Positions 33,499-44,376 of a stretch of 64,000 bases of DNA are shown here, piece by piece. Source of the stretch: Antedon mediterranea (taxonomy: Eukaryota; Echinodermata; Crinoidea; Comatulida; Antedonidae). The notes beneath the pieces are model-generated. The model had not been told where the DNA came from. It saw only the letters and a program-made list of their open reading frames with translations, and did no database searches. The first letter of the stretch is position 1; each line of letters starts with the position of its first letter. Location of the stretch: assembly GCF_964355755.1 (NCBI RefSeq), contig NC_092674.1, forward strand, positions 28,074,001 through 28,138,000, read 5' to 3'. The position numbers and the translations under genes are program-made.

Positions 33499-33805
33499 TG
33501 GGAGGGGGTCCGGTAGTGGAGTGGTGGAGGCTTAAGTTTTGAAAGAGACAGACCAGATGGAACTATCAGCAAGAATAGGTGACCAGGACGCTGAGCATAG
33601 ATTGGGATACTGGGGCAGTCAAATAAACTAGTGAAGATGTTTTAGAGTCGGTGGACGAGGAGGAGTAGTGGGAGGTGGTCGGGTAGTGGAGTGGTGGAGG
33701 CTTAAGTTTTGAAAGAGACAGACCAGATGGAACTAACAGCAAGGATAGGTGACCAGGACGCCGAACATATATTGGGATACTGGGGCAGTCACATAAACTA
33801 GTAAA
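33466..33805 (+). repeat. 170-bp tandem duplication across the stop codon
   Basis: Copies at 33466-33635 and 33636-33805 are nearly identical. Copy 1 starts in the last coding exon (codons EDVLESVDEEE and the TAG at 33496). Copy 2 repeats that coding end and stop within the 3' UTR. Both carry AAACTTAAGCCTCCACCACT-type sequence on the minus strand, which makes two similar minus-strand ORFs that I do not consider genes. Confidence 0.93.
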
Positions 33806-33853
33806 GAAAGTCAAATGACGACGAGTATTATTCACCAGCGTCTTCTACTTTAG

Positions 33854-33995
33854 GTAAGTGCTCACGTTAGTCAGCCCAGTCACGTGGCCGACTTTGATGT
33901 GTAATGTGAACACCCCTAGTTATACCGTTTATAATAGGCATCTCTTTGAATACTACAGGAGTAAACGGATTTCTCTTTTCTTTTTTCATTTTTAG
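33854..33995 (+). other. Possible intron in the 3' UTR
   Basis: TTTAG|GTAAGTGCTC at 33854 is a strong donor, and TTTCTTTTTTCATTTTTAG at 33995 is a strong acceptor. If spliced, it lies 356 bp after the stop, which could make the transcript sensitive to nonsense-mediated decay or mark an alternative terminal exon. Confidence 0.4.
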
Positions 33996-34247
33996 GTTTG
34001 TGTTTGTTGTAATGGATCATGAAATGGATGATATAACATTAATGGTTTTAATACCGCATGGCACATGTCGTAGGCCTACCTAACTTGTACAATAGACTGC
34101 ATGATACGAAACAGAATTGAATTACATTGTGTATTGGTCTTTGTATTCATAAGATGATGATGTCATAATGCATTGCGGTAAATGATCGGATACGAATTTC
34201 ATTGCTGAGAATATACGAATAATATATATATATATAAATATGATGAA

Positions 34248-34253
34248 AATAAA
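34248..34253 (+). terminator. Polyadenylation signal AATAAA of the 351-residue gene
   Basis: GAAAATAAAGTGAGCC about 750 bp after the stop codon, followed by a T-rich tract. Confidence 0.5.
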
Positions 34254-34275
34254 GTGAGCCGTTTTTTAAACAAAT

Positions 34276-35608
34276 GATTTATCTGGCATTGTCTTTGTTT
34301 GTTGAAGTTATAGAATTTTAAAAATAATATACTATTTTTATTTCCTGTATTTTTAAATGTGTGTGAAATAGTTCATAGATAACAAATCAATTACGTGAAC
34401 ATTCACAAAATGATTACGTCACAAAGTTGATGACGTAGTGCCACATGCCGGTTCACTGTTTAAAGTTAAGTTGTTCTCACGGATTTATTGAAATGGAGTC
34501 TCAGTAACTTAGTAACCTAATATAGCGACCTTTCGTTGTTAAGCGAATACGCAGCTATTAAGTCTAACGGTCATTCTGTGCATGCTCATGTTTCTGAACG
34601 TAAATGACTTTTAGACTCGACAACTCCGTAGTCAAAGTTCATCGCGTGCGCGTCGTGAAAACGAAAGATTATCGCTATTAGCACATATTCTCTCAAAACT
34701 TAACACTAACATTAGCGCAAGATTAATCATTGATTTACAATGTACATCTATATTTCAACTAAATGTGACGACCCACACAGGTCGTTGCTTATACTAAACT
34801 GGCCTCAGTTCAAACTAACAGCCATCGCCATTATTTGGAAATCACATTTGCACGTAGGCAAACAAACGGCTGCCGTTCATTCAATTACAAATTATGTATA
34901 TAGCCTAAATTATAATATATAGCCTAAATTATATACTGTATAGCCTAAATTATATATAGCCTAAATTCAACCCTGAAGTTAACTCGTTTAAATATATTTA
35001 TACTTATTGTTCTCATTGCTTCTCCTAATTGAATACATCTTCTAAATATTATTTTGATAATGACCATCACTGTTTATGCCTCAACCGAAAATATTTAAGT
35101 TGGCGAATGTAGTTATACGTTTTAAAAACAAGTGTTAGGATTTATTATGATGACGTCACAGTTGAAGTTTTCGTTTTCGACTAATTGCTATTTATTGTGT
35201 CTCTAGCCGCACTGACGGTTTCGATTGGACTGAGGATGTTATGGATTGCCAACAACGTTATGGATTCAATATTAATATAAATCACATTCATATATAATCG
35301 TATTAGGCCTACTCTGTTTATTATAGGCTAGATACATACCAATACCGGATTCGAAAAAAAACGTTTAGAATTTGTTTATATAATTAGCAATATGCCCTAA
35401 TAAATGTATACTTTGAAATTTGTTTTTCAAATATAAATACGCCCTAAATACAATTTTAGATTTGTTTTTCTTTATAGAAATACACTATAAATGTTACTGT
35501 GGATTGTTTTAATCGAATTCCAATTTAACAAAAAAATAATCAAACCAGGTGAAAATCAACCAACTGATATCACTCCTAACGAATTCTTTATGACATGCAT
35601 GTACGCGT
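34276..35608. other. No gene; short TATAGCCTAAATTATA repeat
   Basis: Five imperfect TATAGCCTAAATTATA units lie at 34897-34967. TATATA microsatellite at about 34221. No exon was recognised. Confidence 0.4.
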
Positions 35609-35610
35609 AA

Positions 35611-35716
35611 TGATGTGTGATGTGCCCAAATATGGTAGTGATATACCCAAATATGGTAGTTAAAATGCTTACACATGTTGTTGTCACATAAAGTTTGATA
35701 GTGTAGACAGAGCATT
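35611..35716. mobile_element. Miniature transposon family A, left end missing
   Basis: TGATGTGCCCAAATATGGTA and the right end CACATAAAGTTTGATAGTGT AGACAGAGC are present. Confidence 0.75.
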
Positions 35717-36094
35717 GCTTCAGCCAAAAAAGTACAAGTTTAAAATACTATTACCAAAAATGACAATTTCAAACAAAGTGTGTTTTTTTGTGTTTAAAAT
35801 TAAATTAAATCTTGATTTAAAGAACTTTTTATAAGTACGTTTACTTACTTACACGCTTATTTAACTTTAACTATTTTAAATGATTTATAGTCCAACATGT
35901 AAATCCTTGATAGAAACAGATCATCAATTTTACTTTAAAATGATAGTTATCATCGCGTTTAAATTCGTTTTGACATTAGACTATCCCGTTGGGAAATTTG
36001 AACGTTTATATACAAAAAGATTTACTTATATAGTTAATCATTATTTGTGGTATCCCGTTCGGTCAATAGCCTGTAAAATGTAGCAAAATCCCGG

Positions 36095-36255
36095 TGGTAC
36101 TGTATCTAAATTTGTACGAAATCATATGCAAACTCCGTGATACAGAAGCACATGTGACACACATGTGAACCTCCCGTGATACAGACACAACACGTGAACA
36201 CATGAGAAGCTGTATTACGGAATTAGTGTCTATGATACTGAATTATCACATTATG
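36095..36255. mobile_element. Miniature transposon family E
   Basis: GTACTGTATCTAAATTTGTA, CCGTGATACAG and the palindrome CACATGTGACACACATGTG, ending with TGTATTACGGAATTAGTGTC and ATGATACTGAA. Related copies lie near 17140, at 37440 and at 55607. Confidence 0.6.
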
Positions 36256-37224
36256 GAGATACTTTCACAGTCATGTATTCTTAACTTGTTATATTTTATA
36301 TTTATTTGTTTACGATATTATATTATGTTTTAAGAAAATAGATGTTCTGTTGAAATGAAAATGAAATACAATTTAACACTAAGAATCTGAGATAAATAGA
36401 TATTGTTTGAAAAGGATAAAATTGATGCATTGCGCTCGTAAAAACTGTGTATATGATACAGCGAATATATAGTAATGTTTATTTATACAATTTATGTTTT
36501 TCACCTTTGAAGCAAAGTTGACATTTTCTCGAAACTTTATCTTATCTTTAAACATCCGATCACATTAATAATGTCTTAAGTACATGTTGTAATGTGTCTG
36601 GCCTTTAATTATAGCCATTCTACGTTACTGACGTGTCTGAATTGACACTTGATTTCTTGCCGAGACAGTTCAACAAGGACGTATTTGAAAGTGCATGCCG
36701 AACAGGTTCGATGCTTTTATGATCGCTTTGCCGTTTTGTTACGTTTATTCTTATTGAAACGATTTGTAGCCGCAGCACTCGGCAAACACAGTATTTGATT
36801 TTTGTGTATGAGTAATCTGGAAATAAAAGGTTTTTGTAGAAGTGGAATGCCCAGGAGATTTATTTGTTAATGGAAATAAACAAATGTCATAAACCGCTAC
36901 AGAGAGCCAAAATTGTAAAAACGGAGGTGTGCTCATCTATACACTAAGTACAGGCTGTAATTCACGTGAATTTGTAGGCCCATAGGACGGTTTGTCTTAT
37001 TTACGGTGATGGTGTCAAGAATATAGATACTTCAAGATGATAATTGTAATTACTGATAGTGATAATAACTGAACAACCTACACTTTGTTTGCAAGTATTT
37101 TTTAATGTATTTGCTGCATATTCCCAGGCTCTAACGTAACGTTTCACCTATACAGAGGGCACATTTATATTATGCGTCGACGGATTTATAGACACAGATA
37201 AAAGTACTATATGGTGGTATCAAA

Positions 37225-37286
37225 ATGCATACAAAGTCTGGCACGCCTAGGATTTCTTACAACGACGAACTGACCATCCTATACAG
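37225..37286 (+). CDS. Weak candidate first coding exon
   Basis: CAAAATGC is a fair start context. The frame MHTKSGTPRISYNDELTILY is uninterrupted to AG at 37286, followed by GTATGATAG as donor. Its phase fits the candidate exon at 39259 in one of that exon's two open frames. I recognise no homology, and the reading could be chance. Confidence 0.18.
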
Positions 37287-37439
37287 GTATGATAGTAAAT
37301 TAAAACACCAGAATACTTTAGAGGACATCTCTCGAATCTGAGGTCTCAATAAATATTAGTCTTAATTAGATATTGTAGAAGCGATCTTTCTGTGGTATAT
37401 TGGTGCACCCAATTCTCTGTACTGTGTCTCCATATGTAT

Positions 37440-37612
37440 ACAATTATATGTCGAGAGCATATAGACACATTCTGCAATACAGCGTCATATGTCTCACATG
37501 TAGCACCTGTATCGTGTTAACTGTGTGGATAAGCGCATGAATGTGCGTCACATGTGATACATAAGCTATACTTTATTACAGAAGTATTTGCCTATATGAT
37601 GATACTGGACAT
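37440..37612. mobile_element. Miniature transposon family E, diverged
   Basis: CACATTCTGCAATACAGCG, CATATGTCTCACATGTAGCA, GTGCGTCACATGTGATACAT and the terminal ATGATGATACTGGACATAAT match family E. TCTCCATATGTATAC just before it matches the outer end seen at 55775. Confidence 0.6.
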
Positions 37613-38774
37613 AATTATAATATAGGCTAGTTACTGTAAAAGGTATATGTAGGCCTGTCACATAGATGTTTTAATATTACACACGTTTTGTATTATAATA
37701 TTCACAAAAAAAATTGGTGCTAATTTAAACGTGATTCTAGCCACGTACCTCGGTGAGATTCGTGGCCATTCTGTACAGACGGGTATGGTAATCACGAACT
37801 ATGCGATACACCGTTTTATGTGGCATTAATGTACAGGAGCTGTTCTCTTAAATAACACAACTTAGCAACAAAGCTTACCAACGTCTACATTATTGAGTAA
37901 ACCAAGTACGAATAATCTAACCCTGGTTCATTCTAGAAAAAAAATCTATCTCTAATCCATGGTTCACAAATCACAATATTCAGCGTTTGGTTAATCTTTC
38001 CCCACGATCTCCCCATCCCTAGTTCACTCTTTAAATATACTTTTTTAACTTCTGGTTCACTCTGTTCGGATTTAGGTCAATCTATCTTTTCCCTCCTTCA
38101 CTGCACTCTATATTATAGGGCCTATACTTTTGTTTACTCTATTTGAGTGGTAAATCTATCTTTAACTCTTGCATACCGTAGTTCACTCTTAATCGAACTT
38201 TTGCCATAGACATTATTTTCAGCTTATTTGCGTACCAACTTGTTTCTGTTTTAGGTACTATAATACCTTTTACTTCATATTTCATCTGTACATAAGGGTT
38301 CACCTTATAATAGGACTAGTTCTTTAAATACTTTTACTGCTGAGTAAAGGTTAGTTTAGTTCAATATTGATGGGCTGAAATGTATTGATGAACAAATAAA
38401 GTTCGAAATATTGAATCATAATGGCTTACCTCACTTTTTTCAGAGTTTGTTTTATATTATCAATTCTAACTTTGTATTCGTAAATAGTCAAAGGTGTTCA
38501 GTCCAGTTTAACGAGTTTTGTATTTGAATGTATTGTTTCCAAGAAGCTAAAGTTAAGTAGCGACTTGAATTGATTTGGTATTTTACTGTGTTTAACTTTA
38601 ATATCACTATTTATCTGGGTCACTTTCGTGAACCCTGTCCGGCTACGATTCCTATTATCATTTTTGTTTGATTGTTTCTTTTATAGCTTTACTCGTTATG
38701 AATGTGGTGAGACGAGGAGAGAGATAGAGATATTCTTGGCTTTCTACAACTTCTTCGTCAGCTTCGTACAATTT

Positions 38775-38928
38775 ATAAAGCTCTATCTACACTATCAAAC
38801 TAGTTTGACCAAAAAAGTATGATGTGCCATGGTAGTGGTATGCTTATAGTGATGACATCATCATGTCCATATATGGGCACATCACATTTTTTATCACAAC
38901 AAGTTTGATAGTGTAGACAGAGCTTTAT
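38775..38928. mobile_element. Miniature transposon family A, full copy
   Basis: ATAAAGCTCTATCTACACTA at the left and TTTGATAGTGTAGACAGAGC at the right, with the GATGACATCATCATGTCCAT centre. Confidence 0.87.
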
Positions 38929-39258
38929 AACATATCCTCCATGTCCCAACTTTCTTTAGGTGTTGTGATTGATCTTCTAGGTGCTTCTTCGAAACCCACT
39001 GCATACGAATTTTAATGTAATTGCCAGATATTGAATTATTTGTTTTTCCATTATCATATTCGTAATTTCTGCACATTTTCAACAGTATTCGAGTGGCTAG
39101 TTTTGAATTTGTTCCTAAAACTTACACGTTTATTACATTTTTCATAGTAAGAAAAAGTTTAAGAGCATGTTTTCAAACGATATTCTATAATATCAAAGAT
39201 AGGGTCTCGTTTAAAAAAAATACATAATTTATTAAATTGTTTTGTTTTTCTATTATAG

Positions 39259-39348
39259 AAGCACAAGATATCATCGCCGTAAAATTCGACACAATCTCAA
39301 ACGTAAAACTGCTGAAAAGGACGCGAAACCTCCAGCTGACATCAAAAG
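39259..39348 (+). CDS. Weak candidate internal exon, 90 bp
   Basis: TTTTTCTATTATAG precedes and GTAAGTCCC follows, both strong splice sites. Length is divisible by three, and two of three frames are open: one basic (TRYHRRKIRHNLKRKTAEKD), one mixed (AQDIIAVKFDTISNVKLL). A further acceptor at 39730 and a GTACGG donor near 39795 could bound another exon in the same phase as the second frame. No homology was recognised. Confidence 0.25.
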
Positions 39349-39848
39349 GTAAGTCCCGTATACTTAGTCATTTTGAAACACATTGTGATCCAAGAATACT
39401 AGGCTTAGCTTCTTTATCTTTATGGGTGTTTTCGGGGAAATTATAACTACTGTTTTGTTAGATATTATTCAGTAATATAGCTGAAAGTAAACAGATGCTG
39501 AGAAGTACTTTTGTTTGTTTATTTGTAATGTTTTCATTTAAACCGGCCTCTTCGCTGTATAACTTGTTTGATGTTCACCCGTGAGTGCAATGAACTGGGG
39601 TCTCCAGCAATGATCTTACTCTACAGCTTTAAACTTTGGTATCATAGGTGGCGCTATAATTATTATTTCCACGTTCCTGGAAGATGGTTGACAGGGATTT
39701 TTTTTGTTTGCCTCCTACTGTACTATTCAGGCTGCTCCTTCATTACCAGTACCCCTGTCGGAGGACAATGCTGGAGGAACCAACATTTTAAGGGTACGGT
39801 GTACCGTTCCTGTGTGTCAAATTTCTCGTTTTTAGTTTATGATTTTTA

Positions 39849-40120
39849 GTTTGTATTATCAAGGAAGAGAGAACTCTTCCTTGGTGCGTTGTTCAAATAT
39901 TTTCATCATTACTAACTATACATAATAAAAGGACAATACTGTTTTAGGGATTTTGGGGGTTCTAGTGATCGTTTTTAGCACAAAGATTGTTTATAGGCTG
40001 CCTAGCAACGCATTAGTGTGTGTTGGAATGTATGGAATTTGATTTTACTTCTATTGGATTTTACACAATAGAATTTGTCATCAAATAATAATCCGGAAAA
40101 TAGCAATACTTAATAACTGA
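39849..40120. other. No gene; short hairpin
   Basis: CAAGGAAGAGAGAACTCTTCCTTGG at about 39858-39882 is a near-perfect hairpin. Nothing else was recognised. Confidence 0.4.
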
Positions 40121-40605
40121 TATTCATCTGTGTGGACCAATCAGAATGTGTTTAGCAAATACAGTTACGCGCGGCAGACAATACTGTTTAATATTCATCT
40201 GTGGACAAATCAGAATGCGTTTACAAAATACAGTTACGCGCAGTAACAATACTGTTTAAGCGTGGTTCCCACTAGCGACGCAACACAAGGACGTAACGCA
40301 ACGCAAGTGAATTGACCAATCACAAGCCATGGCTTATTCGCTTGTGATTGCTAACTGTCTATAACTTCGCTTGTCATTGGTTAAAACGCTTGCGTTGCGT
40401 TCTAGTGAGAACCAAGCTTTAACATTCATCTGTGGACCAATCAGAATGTGTTTACTATAGCAAATACAGGTAGGCCCGCTAGCAGCAAAACTCAATTATC
40501 TGTGGACCAATCTACGTTTAGCAAATGCAGTTACGCGCAGCAACAATACTGTTTAATATTCATCTGTGGACCAATCAAAATGCGTTTAGCAAATACACTT
40601 CTAAG
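40121..40605. repeat. Tandem array of about 70-bp units interrupted by a family B1 element
   Basis: Units read ATTCATCTGTGGACCAATCA, then GAATGCGTTTAGCAAATACA, then GTTACGCGCAGCAACAATAC, then TGTTTA. At least five partial or full units are present. The unit junction ACTGTTTAATATTCATCTG occurs intact twice and once split by the transposon at 40259-40418. Confidence 0.85.
40259..40418. mobile_element. Family B1 element, 160 bp, with TTA target duplication
   Basis: Left AGCGTGGTTCCCACTAGCGA and right TTCTAGTGAGAACCAAGCT. TTA is present at 40256-40258 and 40419-40421. Neighbouring uninterrupted array units carry a single TTA at the same position, so the duplication is seen directly. Confidence 0.93.
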
Positions 40606-42060
40606 ATATCCACAGTTCCTAGCCTATACGTACTCATTATACATTGTATATCATTATCATTGGATTTGATGATTGATCAATGAACCGCATTATACTCCAG
40701 TTTGGACTAATGTTATTGTAAATTAATTTCTTCACGAAACACTGATTACAGTAGGCCTAGTATTTCCCCCCCTTTTTTTTTTTTCACTTGTGGCCTACCT
40801 TTCTGTAGAATTTAGTCTATCATCCGCACACACGATGAATAGAGGCGTTTTACAGTGCGATAATGCTATACCGGTATGCTACTGTATTATGCCGTGAAAG
40901 CGCAGACCTAAATTACCTAGATCCGAGTCCAATAAAACATGAATGTACATATCTATGTAAATACAGTAGTTGTGTTTAAAAAAAAAATCATCAGCGGAAA
41001 TAATGTCAATTTGCATTGCATTGAATATATGTATTATTTGCCGCAATCGATTTGACTATGAAATACGAGAGGCATTAACAAACGTGCAATAATGTTGCGA
41101 ATTAAGAAAGAAAGAATTTATTTCGTATAATTTAATGTGATTTCAATAAAGATTCTAATTTAATCTTGACGTGATTACAAAACAAAATCTATGTATAGAA
41201 CTGGGCTAATGCTATAATGCTATAAAAAAAAATATAGGAAATTTGATTCCTGTATATTGCACATACTTCATCCAAATTGTAAAATCGGTCACAAAACAGT
41301 AAAGGGGAATGCAGTGGTATGTATTGTACAGTATACATTGTATTCTTACATAACCCCATCCCGGAATGACAAATTCGTGTATAGGCCCATTTGTTGTCGA
41401 AAAAAGGGATTTCTTAATAGGAGACTAAACAGATACTTTAATAGTCCCACATTCAACGGACAACGGTGACACAACCCTATTTTTATCAAAAGCTTATCCA
41501 TCAGCGTTTGGTACGTGCGCGCATAAACTATGTGTGCGTCTATTTTACGTCCGTGTACCCATTCTGTTAATAGGGGTCGTTGGAGTCCCGATTAATTCAA
41601 ACTGATCCAGGGGCTCCTAGCAAATTCAGTACTTTAACCGGAATTGAAAACCTTAAGCCTAAGTATATATATATATATATATATATAGAACATAAAGTTA
41701 AAAGGTAAACTTTAGATTCCAGCATAGCCTGCGTGAAACGGGTCAATTAAAAAGTTCATTTTGTGGCTAGACAATTATGAATAATAGATATAATAATAGA
41801 ATAACTCGGTGTCTCACAATGTTTCAATTGATATACACAAAGGACAATTGATCACAGGAACATTATAATAGAACTCCCTACAACTAATGTAGCTCATGTT
41901 TTGCCTCCCCTTTCATTCAAAATATTCTGATTGGTCAGTTTCGAAAGTGGTTAAAAAGCAATAAAACGATGTTTAAAAATGTAACAACAAAAGACGAAAA
42001 TGTAATAAAACAGAAAAGTATTCCATTTGTTTAGTTTATACAGTGTGGCATCTAGGTTGA
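40606..42060. other. No gene recognised; AT dinucleotide repeat
   Basis: TATATATATATATATATATA at about 41664-41688. The rest is AT-rich unique sequence. Confidence 0.4.
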
Positions 42061-42334
42061 AAGGGGCGCGTGTACTATTAGCGCTTACGTCACACAATAG
42101 CGCGGATAAGAAACAGACGATATAGTTAAAAGTACAGTAAGTATTTCCCTCAAATATCGATGGATATTGAACGGTATATGACTAGGCTATACTACTTGTG
42201 TGTCTGTAAAATAGTGATTCATTTGGTTGTCTGCTGCTGTACGGCATTGTTATGCCGAACCAGGTGTAACATTTTAAATCAGTTGTTTGTGTGTAGATTA
42301 AGTGGGATTTGATTATATATCTATGCTAATTGTT

Positions 42335-42422
42335 ATGGAGTACGCATCGCCTTTTCCGACGAAGAGATCAACACGACTGCAATACAAACGCGGCAATCTT
42401 CGCTCACGACGTCTGCTGAAAA
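42335..42422 (+). CDS. Weak candidate first coding exon of an unrecognised gene
   Basis: MEYASPFPTKRSTRLQYKRG followed by NLRSRRLLK is open to a GTAAAT donor at 42423. Upstream, a GC-richer block with GCGCTTACGTCACACAATAG (CRE-like, about 42080) and a donor-like ACA|GTAAGTATT at 42138 resemble a promoter with a non-coding first exon. No matching downstream exon could be named. Confidence 0.22.
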
Positions 42423-43244
42423 GTAAATATACCTGCGCGCTGAACAACTTGGTCTAGTGGGATTTTTCTCGGCAAAGCAAATACGAATTTAATTCAAATG
42501 AGATAAATGTTTTTCGGCGATCGGCAACTCGATACTTGAACAAGAAAAAAGGAACAATTGAGCAATAGTTGCTTGTTTGCAGAAGGGTTTTATCATCATA
42601 GAGGGTTTGTGTACGGCCATTGAGAAGGCCAAGTTCTGTAGTAGCGTTTGTAAGTTGTATTTACTGCACTTGTTGTAAAGATATATTGACGTAATATAGG
42701 CTAATCAACACGGTAAGCACTCATTAACGGTATAAGCCGACATGGATTATCTACACACAGGCGGCCTAATGACATAACGGTAATCACCTGAAGTTAATCA
42801 AGAACATAATACGTGGTTGACGTTATTTTTTTAGGAAATTCGGGAGGAAATGCAATTTCCAACTATGTTAGCTTACAATGCTGTTTGTTAGTGCTGATAT
42901 TTAGCGCGATTTTGCAGACGATATGTCACCTTTTCGGAATAAATCGACTTTTAAAGCAATATACACTTGTACTGACCTTACAGCGACTCGACCACTACCA
43001 TGTTCTACACCAAGAGTAGGCCTACGGTACACTTTACGTGATTAACTCACTGGTTGGATCAGGGAGTTGCTCCCTGGTTGGATTTTGTCGTCTGCGATAG
43101 AATAATGTTCAATATCGGACGAGAATTTCCGCTCGCACGTTCTGCTAGACACGATTTTGTGGATTTTGATAATGTGGCTCTCGTCGTTGCTAACTGGTAC
43201 GTAAAACGGATTTCATTTATCATCATACTAACCGACCTTTTTAA

Positions 43245-43396
43245 AGCATGGTTCCCACTAGAGACGCAACGCAAGGACGCAAGCCCAACGCAATCGAGTT
43301 GATCAATGACAAGCCACTGTTCGAATAATCCATCGTTTGTGATTGATCAAATCACTTAAGTTGCGTTACGTCCTTGCGTTTCGTCGGAACCCAGCT
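43245..43396. mobile_element. Diverged family B1 copy
   Basis: AGCATGGTTCCCACTAGAGA at the left and GTCGGAACCCAGCT at the right, with a TTGATCAATGACAAGC/TTTGTGATTGATCAA centre. TAA and TTA flank it. Confidence 0.8.
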
Positions 43397-44219
43397 TTAA
43401 GGTAATTTTCATGGGCTCTTAGTTTTGCAATATCTTATCTCCTTTTATTAGTTTCAATCTTGGACTGTTACTGCGTATAGTTCCAACCTTTGACAGGTTA
43501 CTGGTCGAAGGTTAGATTTTTATTCCGGTCCCTTTTAAGTTTACATAATGAAACGATAGATAATGCGTTTATGTTTTATCCTAGTATGATAAAATTTGAA
43601 TTTTCCCTACTTAAACACTACATCAATTTTTCAGGATTTTTATCCATGAGCCACCGGACACCCGAATCTGGGCTCAGTGTGAACGCAGTTTAGGCCTTCT
43701 ATACAATGTTATTACTAAAGTTGTACAAAATTGGTGTAACACGCTAGCTAATTGGAGGTATTTTTTATAGAGTGACCCACCTCTCATCAGAGACCGATCA
43801 TGCTCTAGTAATATATATGTATACTACTGTATTTACTATCACAGACATTGTGTATCGATCGGAACCTCTAAGACCATGTAAAGGTCAGACTGATCATTAG
43901 AGAATGGTCAACGATCGATTGATATCGATTAATTGTCTAAAGTGAATGAAGTTATAAAAACATCCTGGGTTAATTAGTTCCACGAACAATAGAGATACAT
44001 GGGATCATCATAACTCTTTAAATGGGGTTCAAACGAAGCCGACGGCATCGTCACTGCCGACAGGAGAAACATAGAAATTTTGTATTAATAATGTAGGCGC
44101 GCCTAGCCTCTTGTTGTGCAGATTGGTAAATCTTGCATGGACATAATTTTATGACGATGAGGCTGACTAAAGTATGCATACCCCTATCCTATACACTTGG
44201 CGCGCATTAGGCACTCGAG
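43397..44219. other. No gene recognised
   Basis: Unique AT-rich sequence. A possible acceptor at 43634 leads quickly to a stop codon. Confidence 0.35.
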
Positions 44220-44376
44220 TAAAGCTCTGTCTACACTATCAAACTTTATGCGACAAAACTGTGATGCCCACATGGACATGAAGATGTCATATCACTGCCA
44301 TATTTGAGTATATCACTACCATATTTGGGCACACCACACTTTTTTGTCATAGTTTGATAGTGTAGACAGAGGTTTT
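44220..44376. mobile_element. Miniature transposon family A, full copy
   Basis: AAAGCTCTGTCTACACTATC at the left and GTTTGATAGTGTAGACAGAG at the right, with the ATATCACTACCATATTTGGG interior. The minus-strand ORF here is element sequence. Confidence 0.87.

Noticed and set aside
33300-33835. Two similar minus-strand ORFs (about 90 codons each)
   Set aside because: They are antisense to a coding exon and its 170-bp duplicate, and share sequence only because of that duplication.
43635-43692. Possible exon after TTTTTCAG that would join the candidate at 42335
   Set aside because: It reaches a stop after about 19 codons with no conserved content. The join would give an implausibly short protein.
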